Assembly: GCF_024139115.2 (NCBI RefSeq)
Contig: NC_085140.1
Coordinates: 314,839,259-314,903,258, forward strand
Origin: Armigeres subalbatus
Taxonomy: Eukaryota > Arthropoda > Insecta > Diptera > Culicidae
DNA: 64,000 bases
Direction of reading: 5' to 3'
In this document: positions 1 to 12,621 of the stretch, in pieces
Numbering within the stretch: position 1 is the first letter of the stretch
Layout of the letters: every line of letters begins with the position of its first letter
Notes under the pieces: generated by a model
Database searches by the model: none
Seen by the model: the letters and a program-made list of their open reading frames with translations, nothing else
Told to the model about the DNA's origin: nothing
Translations under genes and position numbers: made by a program

Positions 1-239
1 TTGAAGCTGTAATAGTTTCAAGTGCCAAAAACAAAAAAAACAAATTGCGTAAAAAGCGACCCCATGTGACCTAAAATTTAAAGCTTATATATATGATATG
101 CTATATATCAGATTCACAATATGATTAGTAAGATGAGTGAGAAGTAGAGTGAATGCTCAATGATAAGCGAAATAAATGATTGAAACAGACGCGATAAATC
201 AATAAATGAAGATATAATCGTATGAGAAATTAATGACTG

Positions 240-800
240 CTTAAGTGGGTGAGTAAACGAGTGAGTAAATGAGTGAATGAGTAAGTGAGCGAGTGAGTAA
301 ATGAGAGAGTGAGTAAATGAGTGAATGGGAAGTAATTAGGAGTAAGTAGGTGAATGAGTAAGTGGTGAGTGAGTAAGGTGCGCGAGTAAAATGAGAGAGT
401 GAGTAAGTGAGTGAATGGGAAGTAATTAGGAGTAAGTAGGTGAATGAGTAAGATGGTGAGTAAATGTGAGTGATTGAGTCAGTAAGTGATTAGGTAAGTT
501 AATAGGTGAGTGAATAAGTTATGTATCATTAATAGTTAGTAAGAGAGTAAATGAGTGAATGAGTAAGTGAGTACAGTAAGTCCGTGAATAAGTGAGTGAG
601 TGAAGAGTTAATCAGATGATGCGAAAACTTGAGAGTGAGAAAATTAAATGAACAAGGAACGAGGATTGCGTGAGTTAGTAAAGGACTAGTTAATAAATTA
701 GTGAGGAAGTAAGCGTGTGAAGCCGTGGTGACTGATTGAGTGGTGACAAATGAATTAGTGAGTAAGTGAGTGAATGAGTGGGAAGTGAGTAAGCGAGAAA
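240..800. repeat. Degenerate GAGT/GTGA tandem array
   Basis: The stretch is built from GAGTGAGTAAATGAGTGAATGAG-like words of period 4 with drift. A longer block (GAATGGGAAGTAATTAGGAG and its flanks) occurs twice, near 325 and 412, about 90 bp apart, so a segment of the array has itself been duplicated. Open frames on the minus strand here are artefacts of the repeat. Confidence 0.85.
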
Positions 801-889
801 ACAAATTAATGATTATTTGAGTAAGAATAGAAAACGGACGAATTAATCAATAGGTGTGAAAGTGAGTTAGTGAGTATGCGAGAAATATG

Positions 890-1056
890 TGTGCTGGGTC
901 ATTGGGTGAGAGGCCATTATTCGAACGGTCATTAGGACGAATGAGAACTGAGGGTGATAAGTGAGTAGTGCGAAGTGAAGAAGAAGTAGAACTGAAGAAG
1001 AAAATAGAAAAAAGGAGGAAGATAGAAAAAGGAAGAAGGACTGTGTGTACTTTATT
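890..1056. repeat. Truncated end of the 'CATTAGGCCGAA' repeat family
   Basis: A degraded GGTCATTAGGACGAATGAGA segment is followed by GTGAGTAGTGCGAAGTGAAGAAG and then a purine-rich GAAGAAGGA tract. The same order of modules, read in the opposite direction, forms the right end of the element at 12622-13509. This is therefore probably one broken end of the same family. No target duplication is visible. Confidence 0.6.
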
Positions 1057-1060
1057 CAAT

Positions 1061-4000
1061 TCAATCATGTTTTGCTTGACGTCTCAGAACATTGTATGAT
1101 AATTTTGTTTTATCCTTTTATTTTATATTATTGTTTTGAGTCATTCACAAATCACAACCTCCTGGACGCCCTTTAGCAACTTTCCAAATAGTAACAGGAA
1201 GACTTGTATTTTATTGGATTTATAAAGTAGATTTAACATTAAAGTTGTGAATAATCGACAATCACATATACATTCCTTCCAGTCGTTATAAATTATGAGT
1301 AGTTTTATACAATGCTCCCCAAGCAAAATACGGATGTTTAGAATATCGTAAATATGAAATATTTGTTATACACTATCATATAGATAGTCGACATCTATAC
1401 GCTTAGAAAGTGGATAAGTTTATCGCACCTGGAAATAACAATTTCGAAAAATCTCAAATTATCACAGCTTTCAGACCCGATTTCAAAATGGCGCAAATTT
1501 GCTCAAGATTTTATTTGGGGATTACAAAATATGGATGGTTATCTAGCGGCTATGTACCGAAATATTACCGAATACATATTGCCGAATAACGAAATGCCAG
1601 ACCAATGAAATTGTGAGTTTTCATCTTTTTTTACTCAAAAGTAACAACTATTGATAGCTCCATATATCTCACAAATCGTTTTTTCTATGAATTAAATATG
1701 TATGGACTACTATTACCATTGTCACTGTCCGTGGTAATAATGTGAATTAAGGTTAGAATAAACACCGAAATAATTAATTTCATGCAATGAAAAAGCAAGC
1801 CTAAGAAATTAAAATGTTAGTTAAAAACCGCAAAGTTTTAAAGAGCGTAACTGTCAAAATATAATTTAAACAAGAAAATTTATACAGGTCCCACACTATT
1901 CAGATATTTTTTACATATTTTACACTACAAAAAGCCATTTTTAAAATCAACTTTATTCCGCTAGATTAGCAAAATACCCCTATGTGGGTCAGGAGGCCGG
2001 TCTACGCCCATCGACGCTTGATTACTCGGAAGGTAACTGCGTATAGAAGCACTGTTGGTGGAATAACCAGTCGAAGATTCAAGGCGCCAGTTATGAATTT
2101 CGATAGTCCATTCGCTAGTGTACATACTCATGCAATCCGGGCTTTCATTGAGGATTACTATTTTTAAAGTAATGCGCCGATGTGAAAAGTGTCAGCTGCG
2201 ATGGCGGCACCTCTGCTGGAACTTATACTATTGTTCGCAATACGCTCACGGACTGCTTTGTCTCTTTTTCGCTGCAAAGTAGAAAACAACAAGGCCAGTA
2301 AACGTCAAATTTATGAAGAACGAAAGAAAGAGATCTTTCCGTGCCGTGCCTAGGGCCTTGAACAGGTTATTCGGCTACTTGGTAGGCTTTATTTTGTCTA
2401 TAATTTGAATAACATGCGTGGCTCTTCAGTTGACTCGCTCAGCTCGTATCAAAGTAACCAAAGAAATTTGATGTATTATAAAGAGGTGATAGAAAAAAAA
2501 GATTGTAAATATTGTTGAATTGAATCCAATCATCAATTAAGTACATGTAACTGGAAACCGTACTTTTGTAAATTACAATTGTCAATTAGTGTCTTTCGAG
2601 TTAATTCTCCTTCAAAAAGTAACTAGGTGAGTGAGTATTTTTTAAATATTGAATATTTGTTTCAATTAGCCTGATAAAAAGTGAACAGCATCCGGCATAC
2701 CCACTTTTGTAACGTGACGAGACATATTCAATTACGGAATAGCAGGACACGCTTGAAACAGCCTATTCGAAGCGCGGAAAGGCCTGGCTTCATTGTTTCC
2801 TCGAGATGTATCTCGTTAAGATTCACCGGTTGTAGTCGCGCCAAAGAAGAGACGGCACTGCTGACTGCCCAATTCATAAACAAGGCAATTGATCTCACCG
2901 AGACACATTTTACCTACACTCTGTGTTGTAGATTGTGGGTAGGCACGGTATGCCCTACTAATGCAATGTGACGGCAACGACAATGGACTCGCGTGATGCG
3001 ACGGTAGTTCTATATTTGTTTACACCAGTTATGGGGACAGATTCAATTGACGGGAATTATGGTGGGCCAGAGGCATTCCAAAGTGCATGCGGAGGAGCGC
3101 ACCGAAACGCTTAGCTGAACAACCAATGGTGTGAAGTGGCGGTAAAGTAAGAGTGATGGTTTGTTGTTCTCTATATTGGTGATCATTGAGTTCAACTAGT
3201 AGGGGAAAGGATGTGATTGTTTCGATTTATTGAACACTTGTTGTGCAATTAGCTTCTTGCAATTGTTTGTATCATGAAAGATTTTTCATGTGACACATAA
3301 CAATTTTAAAATCTAGGTCATAAGAAATGAACGCCATTTTCGTTCTATTAACTTTGATAATAGCTTTTCTTTCTATTAACAACCCATTAAACCCAAATAA
3401 TCTTTTCGACTTTTGGAAAACTGACTGAAATAAAAAAATAAAATCCGTATTACAATAATGTAACGAAAGTTTTTCCAGTACAAGTCATACGCGGCACAAG
3501 CCTAAAAATGATAGCTCGCAAGAATGATGGAATGATTGTTTCAAAGGAACTTGCTATTGTAAAATCTTCATCATCTACCCTGTATTAACCTAGGATAGTA
3601 ATCGCATTATACCTCACCGAGAACCCTGGGATGATTTCTTGAGATTGTGACTTCCAACTTTCATTCTGTTCGTGCGAACAAAGTCTGGAGACGCACGATA
3701 CATTGTAAGGTGAACTCCACTTATAAAATGGAAAAAAATTACATTTATTTATTTAATTACATAATTTAAGAGATATTTAATAATAAAAAAACACTGGCGC
3801 AGAAAGTTTTTTAACTGAATAAGTTAAATGATTTTTTACATCGACTGGCCGACTGAGTTGACTAACCACAAGAATACAGGCCGCAGAATATCAAAGCTTA
3901 CGATGGATCCGATCCTGCCCAGATATCATAGCACAAAGCTCAGCAATCTATCACCAAAAACGTGACTGACTTAATTTAGAATTGTACCAATTGGTGTGCA

Positions 4001-4249
4001 GATGGTCTTCTCCCCCAACCACCGTGTCCGTACATTGTAAACCAGAAACAACTACATATACCGCGCCGTGACTGTGACAGAACAAGTGCATTCTCTTGAT
4101 CGCTGTTTGAACGAGTGCCAATCCGCGCTCGGCGGTGCGGACAGACGTCACTTGATCGATTTTTCCGAAAGGGGTGGTGGCGATCTTACGAAAGGCAAAT
4201 TTTCTCAGAAGCAACCGAACGGTGCTGTAGTACGGAAGTCGAATTTAAA
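1061..4249. other. No recognisable gene
   Basis: About 3.2 kb of AT-rich sequence with only short uninformative open frames (for example 1982-2167 and 2681-2971), which match no family I recognise. A motif near 3690 (TGGAGACGCA..TACATTGTAAG) recurs near 38990, so part of it is dispersed repeat. I see no exon with supported splice sites. Confidence 0.5.
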
Positions 4250-4576
4250 TTTGCCGCGAGCTGGACTCTGAACGAAAGTGCACGGATAGGTGAAAATTTG
4301 CGGCGACGTTACGAAACGAACGTTGTGCGTGGGAGCTGCTGAATTTGTGCGGCAGAGTGTAATTGAATTTTCTGTCGCGCTGCTATCTAGTAGATAGTGA
4401 ACGTAAAAGTTTGTGCTTTCGGTTGTGTATTATGGTTTTGGATTGACGGTTTCATAAAAGGACGCGTGAATTTAGCCCAATTTAGTGTGTCTAGGCCAAG
4501 CGAGGGGAAGGCAGCCAGGTCGTAGTTCTCGGATGTTGTGATAGTTTGTTCGATTCGACTTCAAGGGAGTTGAAAT
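4250..4576 (+). promoter_or_regulatory. Candidate promoter / 5' UTR exon ending in a splice donor
   Basis: The region 4060-4576 is markedly richer in G+C and CpG than its surroundings and unlike the neighbouring repeats. It ends in a near-ideal donor, GAAAT|GTAAGTAAAT, with the exon edge at 4576. No convincing coding frame crosses it, so a non-coding first exon is the simplest reading. The next plus-strand gene is the amino acid transporter, whose first coding exon is preceded by an acceptor ending at 15510. A 10.9-kb 5' UTR intron holding the Jockey element would join them. The start coordinate is approximate and the link is inference; a cDNA read spanning 4576 to 15511 would decide it. Confidence 0.4.
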
Positions 4577-4871
4577 GTAAGTAAATGATTGAATCTGCGC
4601 CTATTTTGAAAAGTTTGATGACGGATACTCTGTGATTCTTATCAGGATCTTAATAGTAAATTGTTAAAAGGGCATTAAGTAGAATAGTAGTAAGTAGCGC
4701 GGCTGCAAAGCAGACGGAAGAAGCCAGGATTTGAATATCGGTACAGTCGAAAATTTCCTTGAATACCCAGTGATTTGAAGTATTTGTGCTTATTACCTTA
4801 ATATTTCAGCCGACTTAATAGAAAATTCACCAAGAAACTTTTATCATTTATCATAAAATATGCATTTACGG

Positions 4872-5253
4872 CAAGGATGTTATCGATCATTTAGTAATTC
4901 GCGTTCGATCATTTAGTAGTTTGTCAATAAGTCATTCCAGAAGCTGAATTTCAAAATGTGTTGTATGGTGGACTTCTAGTGTGAAGGTTTTTAAACAACT
5001 CTGCCAAATGGTTCGTTGTTAGAATTTAACTAATAACGGAGTTATAGCGCTAGTTGCAGTAACTTAAACTAAATGATTAGAATTTTGTTATCATTTAGTC
5101 TAAGATTGCCACAGCTATAACTTATCCGTTATTGAATTATACGAACCATTAGTTGTGAAAAAAGCTGAAGTCCATACATTTTAAAACTTTTGAATGAGTT
5201 ATTGACAAACTACAAAATGATCGAACGCGAATTACTAAATAATCGATGATATT
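4872..5253. mobile_element. Palindromic MITE, 9-bp target duplication (MULE-like)
   Basis: Long imperfect inverted repeats begin GTTATCGATCATTTAGTAAT on the left and read ATCATCGATTATTTAGTAAT from the right. They continue through ATTCGCGTTCGATCATTT and beyond for over 90 bp, so the 382-bp element is nearly a hairpin. It is flanked by an exact 9-bp direct repeat, CATTTACGG, at 4863-4871 and 5254-5262. Long terminal inverted repeats with 9-bp duplications are typical of Mutator-like elements. No coding capacity. Confidence 0.8.
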
Positions 5254-5262
5254 CATTTACGG

Positions 5263-6002
5263 GTCGATTAGTTTACAATTCTCATTTCAAAATCATTGGG
5301 GGGTCTAATGCTATAGGATGTCTAATGGAAACGCATGGTATACGGTAAATACGGCATACTTATTTCTAAAGAAGCGTAGGCGACGACAGGAAAATATTGT
5401 TAACTTTTGAAACCATGTGTCAAATAGCATTCTAAAGAGATTACGGTAATCCAAAAAGTAATTATTGAGCTCCGTTGAGAATGTGAAGAAAGAAGTTTCC
5501 GATAAGAACAGAGATAGTACACTGAAGATTTGGAAAGCTTCAGTAAGCAATCAGGATAGTAAGTATTTTATTTTTCCAAAGATAGCGATCCATCATCCAG
5601 GATATATGTTTGTATAAAGGATTCAATATGTCCGTGAGCCGTTTTTCAATTTATATTTCTTATTGTTGAATAAAAATTTATTTTTCGTAATTTATCGGAC
5701 AATAAAGGAAATGAATTAAGAATAGAGTAATTTGGAAAACAGTAGATATGGAGATCCGACTGACGATGAATGCTCTGCATAATATTTACTCCGACAACCC
5801 AATTTTATGAGTCAAACACCATGGCAAATATTGCATTTGGATAATGTTTGCCATGTAATAACTTGATTGGAGGTGACCTTACACAGTTTCTCAATGTTTC
5901 GTATTCCTGTTCAGATAAGATAGCCTGGAATAAGCTATTGCTGAAGATGCATCGAGAAGGTATAATTTTGTTTGACAACTTGATTAAGCATAAGCAATAT
6001 GC
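5263..6002. other. No recognisable gene
   Basis: AT-rich sequence between a MITE and a SINE. Short open frames at 5311-5550 (minus) and 5848-6075 (plus) have no recognisable domain, and the second runs into the SINE. Confidence 0.5.
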
Positions 6003-6213
6003 CCGCCTCGCAGCTTATTGTTCATTCAACACTTCTACAGTTATTAACTGCGAGGTTTCGAGGCTAACACGATGATACTTTTATGCCCAGGGAAGTCGAG
6101 ACAATTTTCAAACCGAAAATTGCCTAAACCGTCACTGGGAATCGAACGCAGCCACTTTCAGCATGGTCTTGCTTTGTAGTCGCAATACTAACCGCTTGGC
6201 TAAGGAGGGCCCG
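6003..6213 (-). mobile_element. Feilai-type tRNA-derived SINE, 3'-truncated
   Basis: Read on the minus strand, it starts with GGGCCCTCCTTAGCCAAGCG (A-box-like), then a B-box GTTCGATTCCCAGTGACGG, CTTCCCTGGGCATAAAAGTA, and ends near GCACTTCCACAGTTATTAACTG-type sequence. The same modules occur at 36969-37236 and 41304-41590. This copy lacks the GAAGAAG tail. Confidence 0.85.
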
Positions 6214-6569
6214 CTCTACTACACGCTGTCCCTCATTAACCGTTATGCGGCCGACAGGGTACCCGTGTTCCTTTTTAACTTCAGTGGTGATATTTCAATG
6301 TCTTTTTATAGCTGGAAGCTAAAACTCGGTGACATCTAAGAACTCCATAAAATGTAGCATCTATAAGAAAATCACGTTGATACAGTGAGGGGGACGTGGG
6401 GAGGGGAATCTGATTTTTTCTACCACGTGGATGGCCGACAGGGTACCCGTGTTCCCATAAATTAATATATTCATAACTATAAAAAAATTAACCGATTTAG
6501 ATAAATTTGACAGTTTTGAAAGCAGAAACTCTTATACTTTTTACCAACTGTCAAGGTTTACAGTTTTTG

Positions 6570-8175
6570 TCCATGGTTATACAAGAAATCCTTGAAGTAA
6601 GGCTCAACAGTCTACACACGTAACCAAAGGACTGTCAATCAGTTTCAAATATGTCACATGGTCGTTGCGCTTTTTAGAATAGTCGGTGTTCACAGTATAT
6701 GTTCTGGGTCTCCAAAAACCCCTGTAGTAAGGCCTCAGTTATCCAAAAAAATCCGTAAAAAATGATCCTAAGGTCTGCCTGCGTAACCAAAGGTTAATCG
6801 TGAAAATTCAATAACGGTACATGCTCTTCATGCTCTTTAGCATATAATGCGTTCACAGCATATGTTCCGGGTCATCCAATAAATCTCTATAGTAAGGCCT
6901 TCAGGTCTACACGCATAACCAAAAGTCTATCGACTTTTTTCAAAAGTGGTACATGCTCTTTGTGATCCTTCAAATAGAACGTCATCACTACATATGTTCT
7001 GCGCTATCCAAGAAATCTCTTGGTTAAGTCCTCGGTCATTCAAGAAATCCCTGGAGAAAGGCCTTAGGGTATATACGCGTAACCAAAGGAATTGTGTCAA
7101 AAGTGACAGATGTTCTTTGTGGTGCTTGGAATAGAAAGTAATGGCAACATATGCTCTGCGTTATACATGGTCCTTGGAATAAAATGTGATCACAACATAT
7201 GTTCTGCATTTTTCAAGAAATCTCTGGAGTAAGACCTCCGTCATACAAGCGATCCCTGGAGTAACGTCTTGTGGTCTGCTTGCGTTTCACAAGGTCTATC
7301 GTCGAAATTCAAATACGGTACATGCTCTTTATGGTACTTAGGATAGAATGCGTTCATATGATATGTTCCTGATAATCCAAGAAAACTCCGTAGTAAGGCC
7401 TTAAAATCTACATACGTAACCAGAAGTCTATTGACTTGTTTCAAAATTGGTACATGCCCTTTCTGGTCTTTAGAATAGAATGTGAGCACTGCATATGTTC
7501 TATGTTATCCGAGAAATTTCAGAAGTAAGGCCTTAGAGTCTACACGCGTAGCCAAAGGTCCATCGGCTAGGTACAAAAGTTGTACAAGCAATGTGTGGTC
7601 CTTTGAATAAAATGTGACCAAAAAATTTGTGCTGCATTATTTAAGAAATCTCTAGAGCAAGACCTCAGTCATACAAAAATCCCTGGAGTAAAGGCTTGTG
7701 GTCTGCTGGCGTAACCAAAGCTCTATCGTCGAAATTCAAACACGTTACATGCTCTTAATGGTACTTAACATAGAATACGTTCATAGTATATGTTCCAGAT
7801 CATCCAAGAAATCTTTAGAGTAAGGCCTCAATGCCTACACGGGTAACGAGAGGTCTCTGGGCTTTTTTCAAAATTGGTACATGCTCTTTGTGATCCTTAG
7901 AATAGAATGTGATCACAACATACGTTCTGGGTTATTCTAGAATCCTCAGAAGTAAGGCCTAGGAGTCTACACAAAGATCTTTCAAAAAGGTTCGAAAGTG
8001 GCACATTGTTACATATCCAAGATATCTAGAGGCCCTATGGTTTATACGCGTTACCAAAGGTGTATCGGCTAGATTCTGAAGTGGTACATACTCTTTGTAG
8101 TCCTTAAAATAGAATTTGATCTCAACATATGGTTTGTGTTATCCATGAATTTTTTAGTCTAAGGCCACAGACAAA
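6570..8175. repeat. Diverged satellite with three-monomer higher-order structure
   Basis: Monomers of roughly 130-160 bp repeat about eleven times. Each has the order ACGCGTAACCAAAGGTCTAT, GGTACATGCTCTTTGTGG, AGAATAGAATGTG, AACATATGTTCTG, then ATCCAAGAAATCTCTGGAG and TAAGGCC. Monomers fall into classes: one has GTCTGC(T/C)TGCG with GTCGAAATTCAA (near 6770, 7269, 7699), one has GACTTTTTTCAAAA (near 6930, 7430, 7860), and one has CGGCTAG (near 7560, 8070). The classes recur in the same order with a period of about 430-500 bp. No coding function is apparent. Confidence 0.8.
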
Positions 8176-9453
8176 CAGAAATAACATTTAATTTGTTAAT
8201 TTGTGATCTACTGACCAAATCAAATATTTATTAGTTGGTCAATCCGCTACTTGGGGCGCGTGCGTCGATTTAGTTCGAGATTGACGTTTGCTCACTAGCG
8301 ACACCGTGATTTCGTAATTTGCCCTAGTCAGAGTAAACAATAGATTCCGTTAGTGTTCGCGTGACGATGATTTTATTTGCTAATTTTCTAATACATGCAT
8401 CCATCTCTTAGACTGGTGTGTTTTCTTAACACTATCATCCTTATTTGCTATGTGACATTTTTTGTTATTATTTATACATTCCAATTGCCTCTGGCAGTAA
8501 GGATTTTTCCTCTGGTTTAATTAAACCATGTAGGAATTACAATGTTTCAACTTAAATTAATCTTGACCTAATTTATACTAAGGGTACAAGGAGATAATCG
8601 TTGCGATAGAAGATTGCAACAATTTTTCTCTAAAATTAGAAATTATTTTATTGGACATTTGTTGCAATGTCTCAATATTAGAAATTCTATGAAGTTCATT
8701 GGTACTATACCACGGAGGCAACTTCAGAATCAGTGCCTTCTTTCTGGTATTGCAGCAACTATTCCATATTGGCACAGCATACAACATGGCTGGTCTAAAA
8801 ATTTGTTTGTAAATCAAAAGTTTGTTCTTAAGACAAAGTTTTGATTTTCTGTTTATAAGTGGATATAGACACTTAAAATATTTGTTACATTTGGCTTGAA
8901 TGCCTTCAAAGTGATTTTTAAAAGTTAATTTTTGGTCTAGCAGAAGTCCTTAATATTAAGCTTTGCTAGACCAATTAATTGGAGCCCCATTCATAGAGAC
9001 AATTTGTCTGCTAGAAGGTTTCAAGTAAGAAGCTCTCGGCTTATGTAGGGAAATTATAATCTGAGTTTCGACCTTCGACCTTTCGAGACTTTGACTTTTG
9101 GCTGAGAGGCCCGTATCATGTGCAATCAAAGATTTTCGACACCATGGTGGTAAATCAGGTAAGTCAGAAGTAAAAATGTTATATGTACAATATGGGCCCC
9201 ACTATGCTGCCTTGGAGAACACCAACTCTAACAGGTAATCTATCAGATTCAGAATTCTGATAGTTTACCTGCAGTGAGCAATCTGATAAATAATTTAGGA
9301 TCAGTTTAATAATGTACAGAGAAAAATAAAATTCATCAATTTTACAATCAAACCTTTATGTGTTTGTCAAATTCTTTCTCTATATCAAGAAGAGGAACTC
9401 CAGTCGAAAATCCTTCAGATTTGTTGAGTCAGAATTAAATTCGTAACTCTTAA

Positions 9454-9663
9454 AGCCTGTCCACGTTAAATTTCGGACACTGTGACAATGTCCAATTGAT
9501 TTATAGCCATTTCATCACTTTGGACAAGAACGAAAACACGCTGAACGAATCACATAAAGCGGAGAGATTGAGTTGTCATGTAAATTGATCTTCTCAGTGG
9601 TTTGTGAAAATTTAAAAAAATCGCCTTGGATGATGGGTGTCCGAAATTTAACGTGGACAGGCT
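9454..9663. mobile_element. 210-bp MITE with TTAA duplication (piggyBac-like) inside Jockey RT
   Basis: Perfect inverted repeats of about 28 bp begin AGCCTGTCCACGTTAAATTT at both ends. Each end abuts TTAA (9450-9453 and 9664-9667). Removing the element plus one TTAA restores the Jockey reading THQLLRVTN across the junction on the minus strand, which proves the duplication is TTAA. A TTAA duplication is the mark of piggyBac-superfamily transposition. No coding capacity. Confidence 0.9.
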
Positions 9664-10536
9664 TTAATAACTGATGAGTGGTTGAATGCCCATGGCGAAA
9701 TCCAAATTGCTCATCAGCAAAAATAGAATTGTCATTAATATGAATCATCATTCTTCTTAAATAATCTTTTCAAACAGTTTGCTTATTGAAGAATGCAAAC
9801 TTATTGAGCGATAACTAGAAGCCTCAGCTGGATTTTTGTCCGGCTTCAAAATTGGAACAACTTCGGCCTTTTTTCCATTTATATGGGATGCAAATTGCTA
9901 ATTGAAAACATTTGTTGAATAAATTAACCAAAAAGGGTAAAGAGCCCTCAGGAAGTTTTTTGATAAGTATGTAGAAAATATCATCAGCACCCGGGGCTTT
10001 CATATTTTTAAATTTTCTAGTAATAGATCTCATTTCATCCAAATTAGTTCCCAACGAAAGATCAAAAACATTCTCTTGATTGAGAATGTCTTCGAAGGAC
10101 CATGTAACCTGATCCTCAATTGAACTAGTGAGACCTAGACTAAAATTATGGGCACTCTCGAACTGCTGAGCCAGTTTTTGAACCTTTTCGCCATTTGTTA
10201 ATAAAATTTTATTTCCCTCTTTAAGCGCTGGAATTGGCTTTTGAGGTTTTTTTAAGAGTTTTCGTTATTTCCATAACTTTCAACGCGGAATCGCGAGTTC
10301 TTTGGTATTGCCTTCGCCTCACTTTTTTAAGACGGATCAGTAGCTGAAGATCGTCGTCAATAATAATGGAGTTGAATTTAATTTCACATTTAGGAATGGC
10401 AATGCCTCTGGCTTCGGCAATTAAATTTCTCAAAGATACGAGAGCATTATCAATATCACTTTTGGTATCGAGAGGAATGTCAACATCAAAACTCCTATCG
10501 ATATACGTTTTATATAAGTCCCAATCAGCTCTACCT

Positions 10537-11535
10537 ACCTGGATACCTGGATACCTGGTTGGCTACAACGTCGGTCTTGGGCGATGTTCCTCCAGTTTCC
10601 CCGAACGCTCAGGGTCCCCAGGTCCGATTCCACCTCGTGAAGCAAAGTATAGAGCAAATTTCGTTTCCGTCTGCATGTTGCGGGACATGAGCTGGTTACG
10701 TAATTCGTAAAAGGCCCTATTCGCAGCAGCAATACGTCTTTTCACTTCACGGGAAACGTCATTGTCACATGTCACAAGTGTTCCAAGGTAAACAAATTCT
10801 TCAACAACTTCAAACACATCCCCATCAAGCACTACCTCTGCACCAACACCACTAGGTCTTCCCCTATCTCTACCTGCCATCATGTACTTTATCTTGGTAG
10901 AGTTAATGGTTAAGCCTATCCTCGCCGTCTACCTCTTCAGTGGGACAAACGCCTCCACTACTGCTCTGCGATCGATTCTAATAAGGTCGATGTCGTCCGC
11001 AAACCCAGGAGCATATGCGACCCTGTGATGATAGTGCCATTCCTCTGCACGCCAGATCTTCTAATAGCGCCTTCGAGTGCAATGTTGAACATTAAAAAGT
11101 GCATCACCCTGCTTCAATCCGTCTAAGATCACAAACGAGGTTCACTCTTGGTCTGCAACCCGAATACTTGATTTCGAGCCATCCAGCGTTACACGTATCA
11201 GTCTGATCAGTTTCGCTGGAAAACCATGTTCGGAAATTGTCTGCCACAGTTCATTTCTCTTCACGGAATCGTACGCTGCTTTGAAATCAACGAACAGATG
11301 GTAAGTCTGCAAGTTGTACTCCCGGAATTTATCAAGGATCATCCACAGGCTAAACATCTGATCCGTCGTTGATCGGTCCTCACGAAAACCTGCCTGGTAT
11401 TCGCCGACGAAGGATTCCTCAAGCGATCCCAATCTGTTAAACAGGATACGCGACAGGATTTTGTACGCCGAGTTCAGAAGGGTGATCCCTCTGTAATTGG
11501 CACACTCTAGTATGTGCTCTTTCTTATAGATTGGG
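10537..11535 (-). mobile_element. RTE-like LINE fragment nested in Jockey
   Basis: On the minus strand it reads CPIYKKEHILECANYRGITL, SRILFNRLGSLEESFVGEYQ, AGFREDRSTTDQMFSLW and HLFVDFKAAYDSVKRNELW (reverse transcriptase), then after a gap VVLDGDVFEVVEEFVYLGTL and SREVKRRIAAANRAFYELRN. It ends in a short tandem tail of TATCCAGG units near 10540-10560, as RTE elements often do. It is 5'-truncated, and the late RT and most of the C-terminus are missing through an internal deletion. The flanking Jockey frames (IIGDFNAKHR upstream, ADWDLYKTYIDRSFD downstream) show where it landed. Clade assignment is by resemblance. Confidence 0.85.
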
Positions 11536-12621
11536 CATATGAAAACAAGTTGATCCATTGGGATATTGAATAGTATAATATCTCGCAGAACAATCTTCGA
11601 ATAAAATTTTACCATTGGAATTTCATTGAGCATTATTCCATGAACGGTGTTTTGCATTGAAGTCACCAATTATGAAAAATTTGGATTTGTTGTGAGTTAG
11701 AATTCCAGAAATCAGCTCTCAACAAATTCCTTTGCTGCTTATTGCACTGGAAAGACAAGTAGGCAGCAAAAAAAAGATGATTGTCCAAAATTTGTTTCAA
11801 CAGAAACTCCCAAGGTTTCGAAAACTTTGGTTTCAAACGAAGAATATAATTTATGTTTGATACGTCTATTAACGCAATGGCGACCCCACCACAGGCGCTG
11901 TCTGGCGCTAATTTGGATCTCTTTTGATGAAAAGACCAGGTTTTACATTTGTTTCATTTATAATGGCAATGTGATAAGAACTTGAATAGTTCATCTTCCT
12001 TACCCTTTAAAGAGCGGGCATTCCAATTTAAAATTTTCAAAAAATTATTTGGATCCATTAAAACGAAGTCAAAAAAACAATTTTTGAATAAATTCAATAC
12101 AAACCTGAACAGCTTCAGTTTTGGCATTTGCTTTGAACATTACATCAAACCATGTGATGCAATTTTTCAGTTAGAAAATCGAAATCGGAGGCAGACATGC
12201 TCCTGAGTCGTCAGAACGTACGTTATTTTCCGTTGAAGAATGAGTATGAAAATCATTCATTGGTAAATTTTCAGAAATGATCTTTTGCCTGCCTGCAGCG
12301 ATGCTTGCATAGGTGGGCGTGTTTGAAAAATTAGAATTCGGTCGGCTCGTTACCTGGTGAGAGGTAGGAGCAAAATTTATTCGTGGATTATGGTGGGTAT
12401 GAATTGCTCGACCGGCAAATGATTGCGGATTTTAAGCGTTTGATATATATGTTTATCCGGCGAATCTGGGATCCTATTGGAATTTCCTGACATCAATTTT
12501 GCACGGGAATTCAAAACTTTCTTGCGTGAAGGCCATTCCCAGAAATTGGACTTATGATTGCCCCCACAATTGGCAGATTTTAATTTGTTGAAATCTTCTC
12601 TCACAGGACAGGCGTCCTTGG

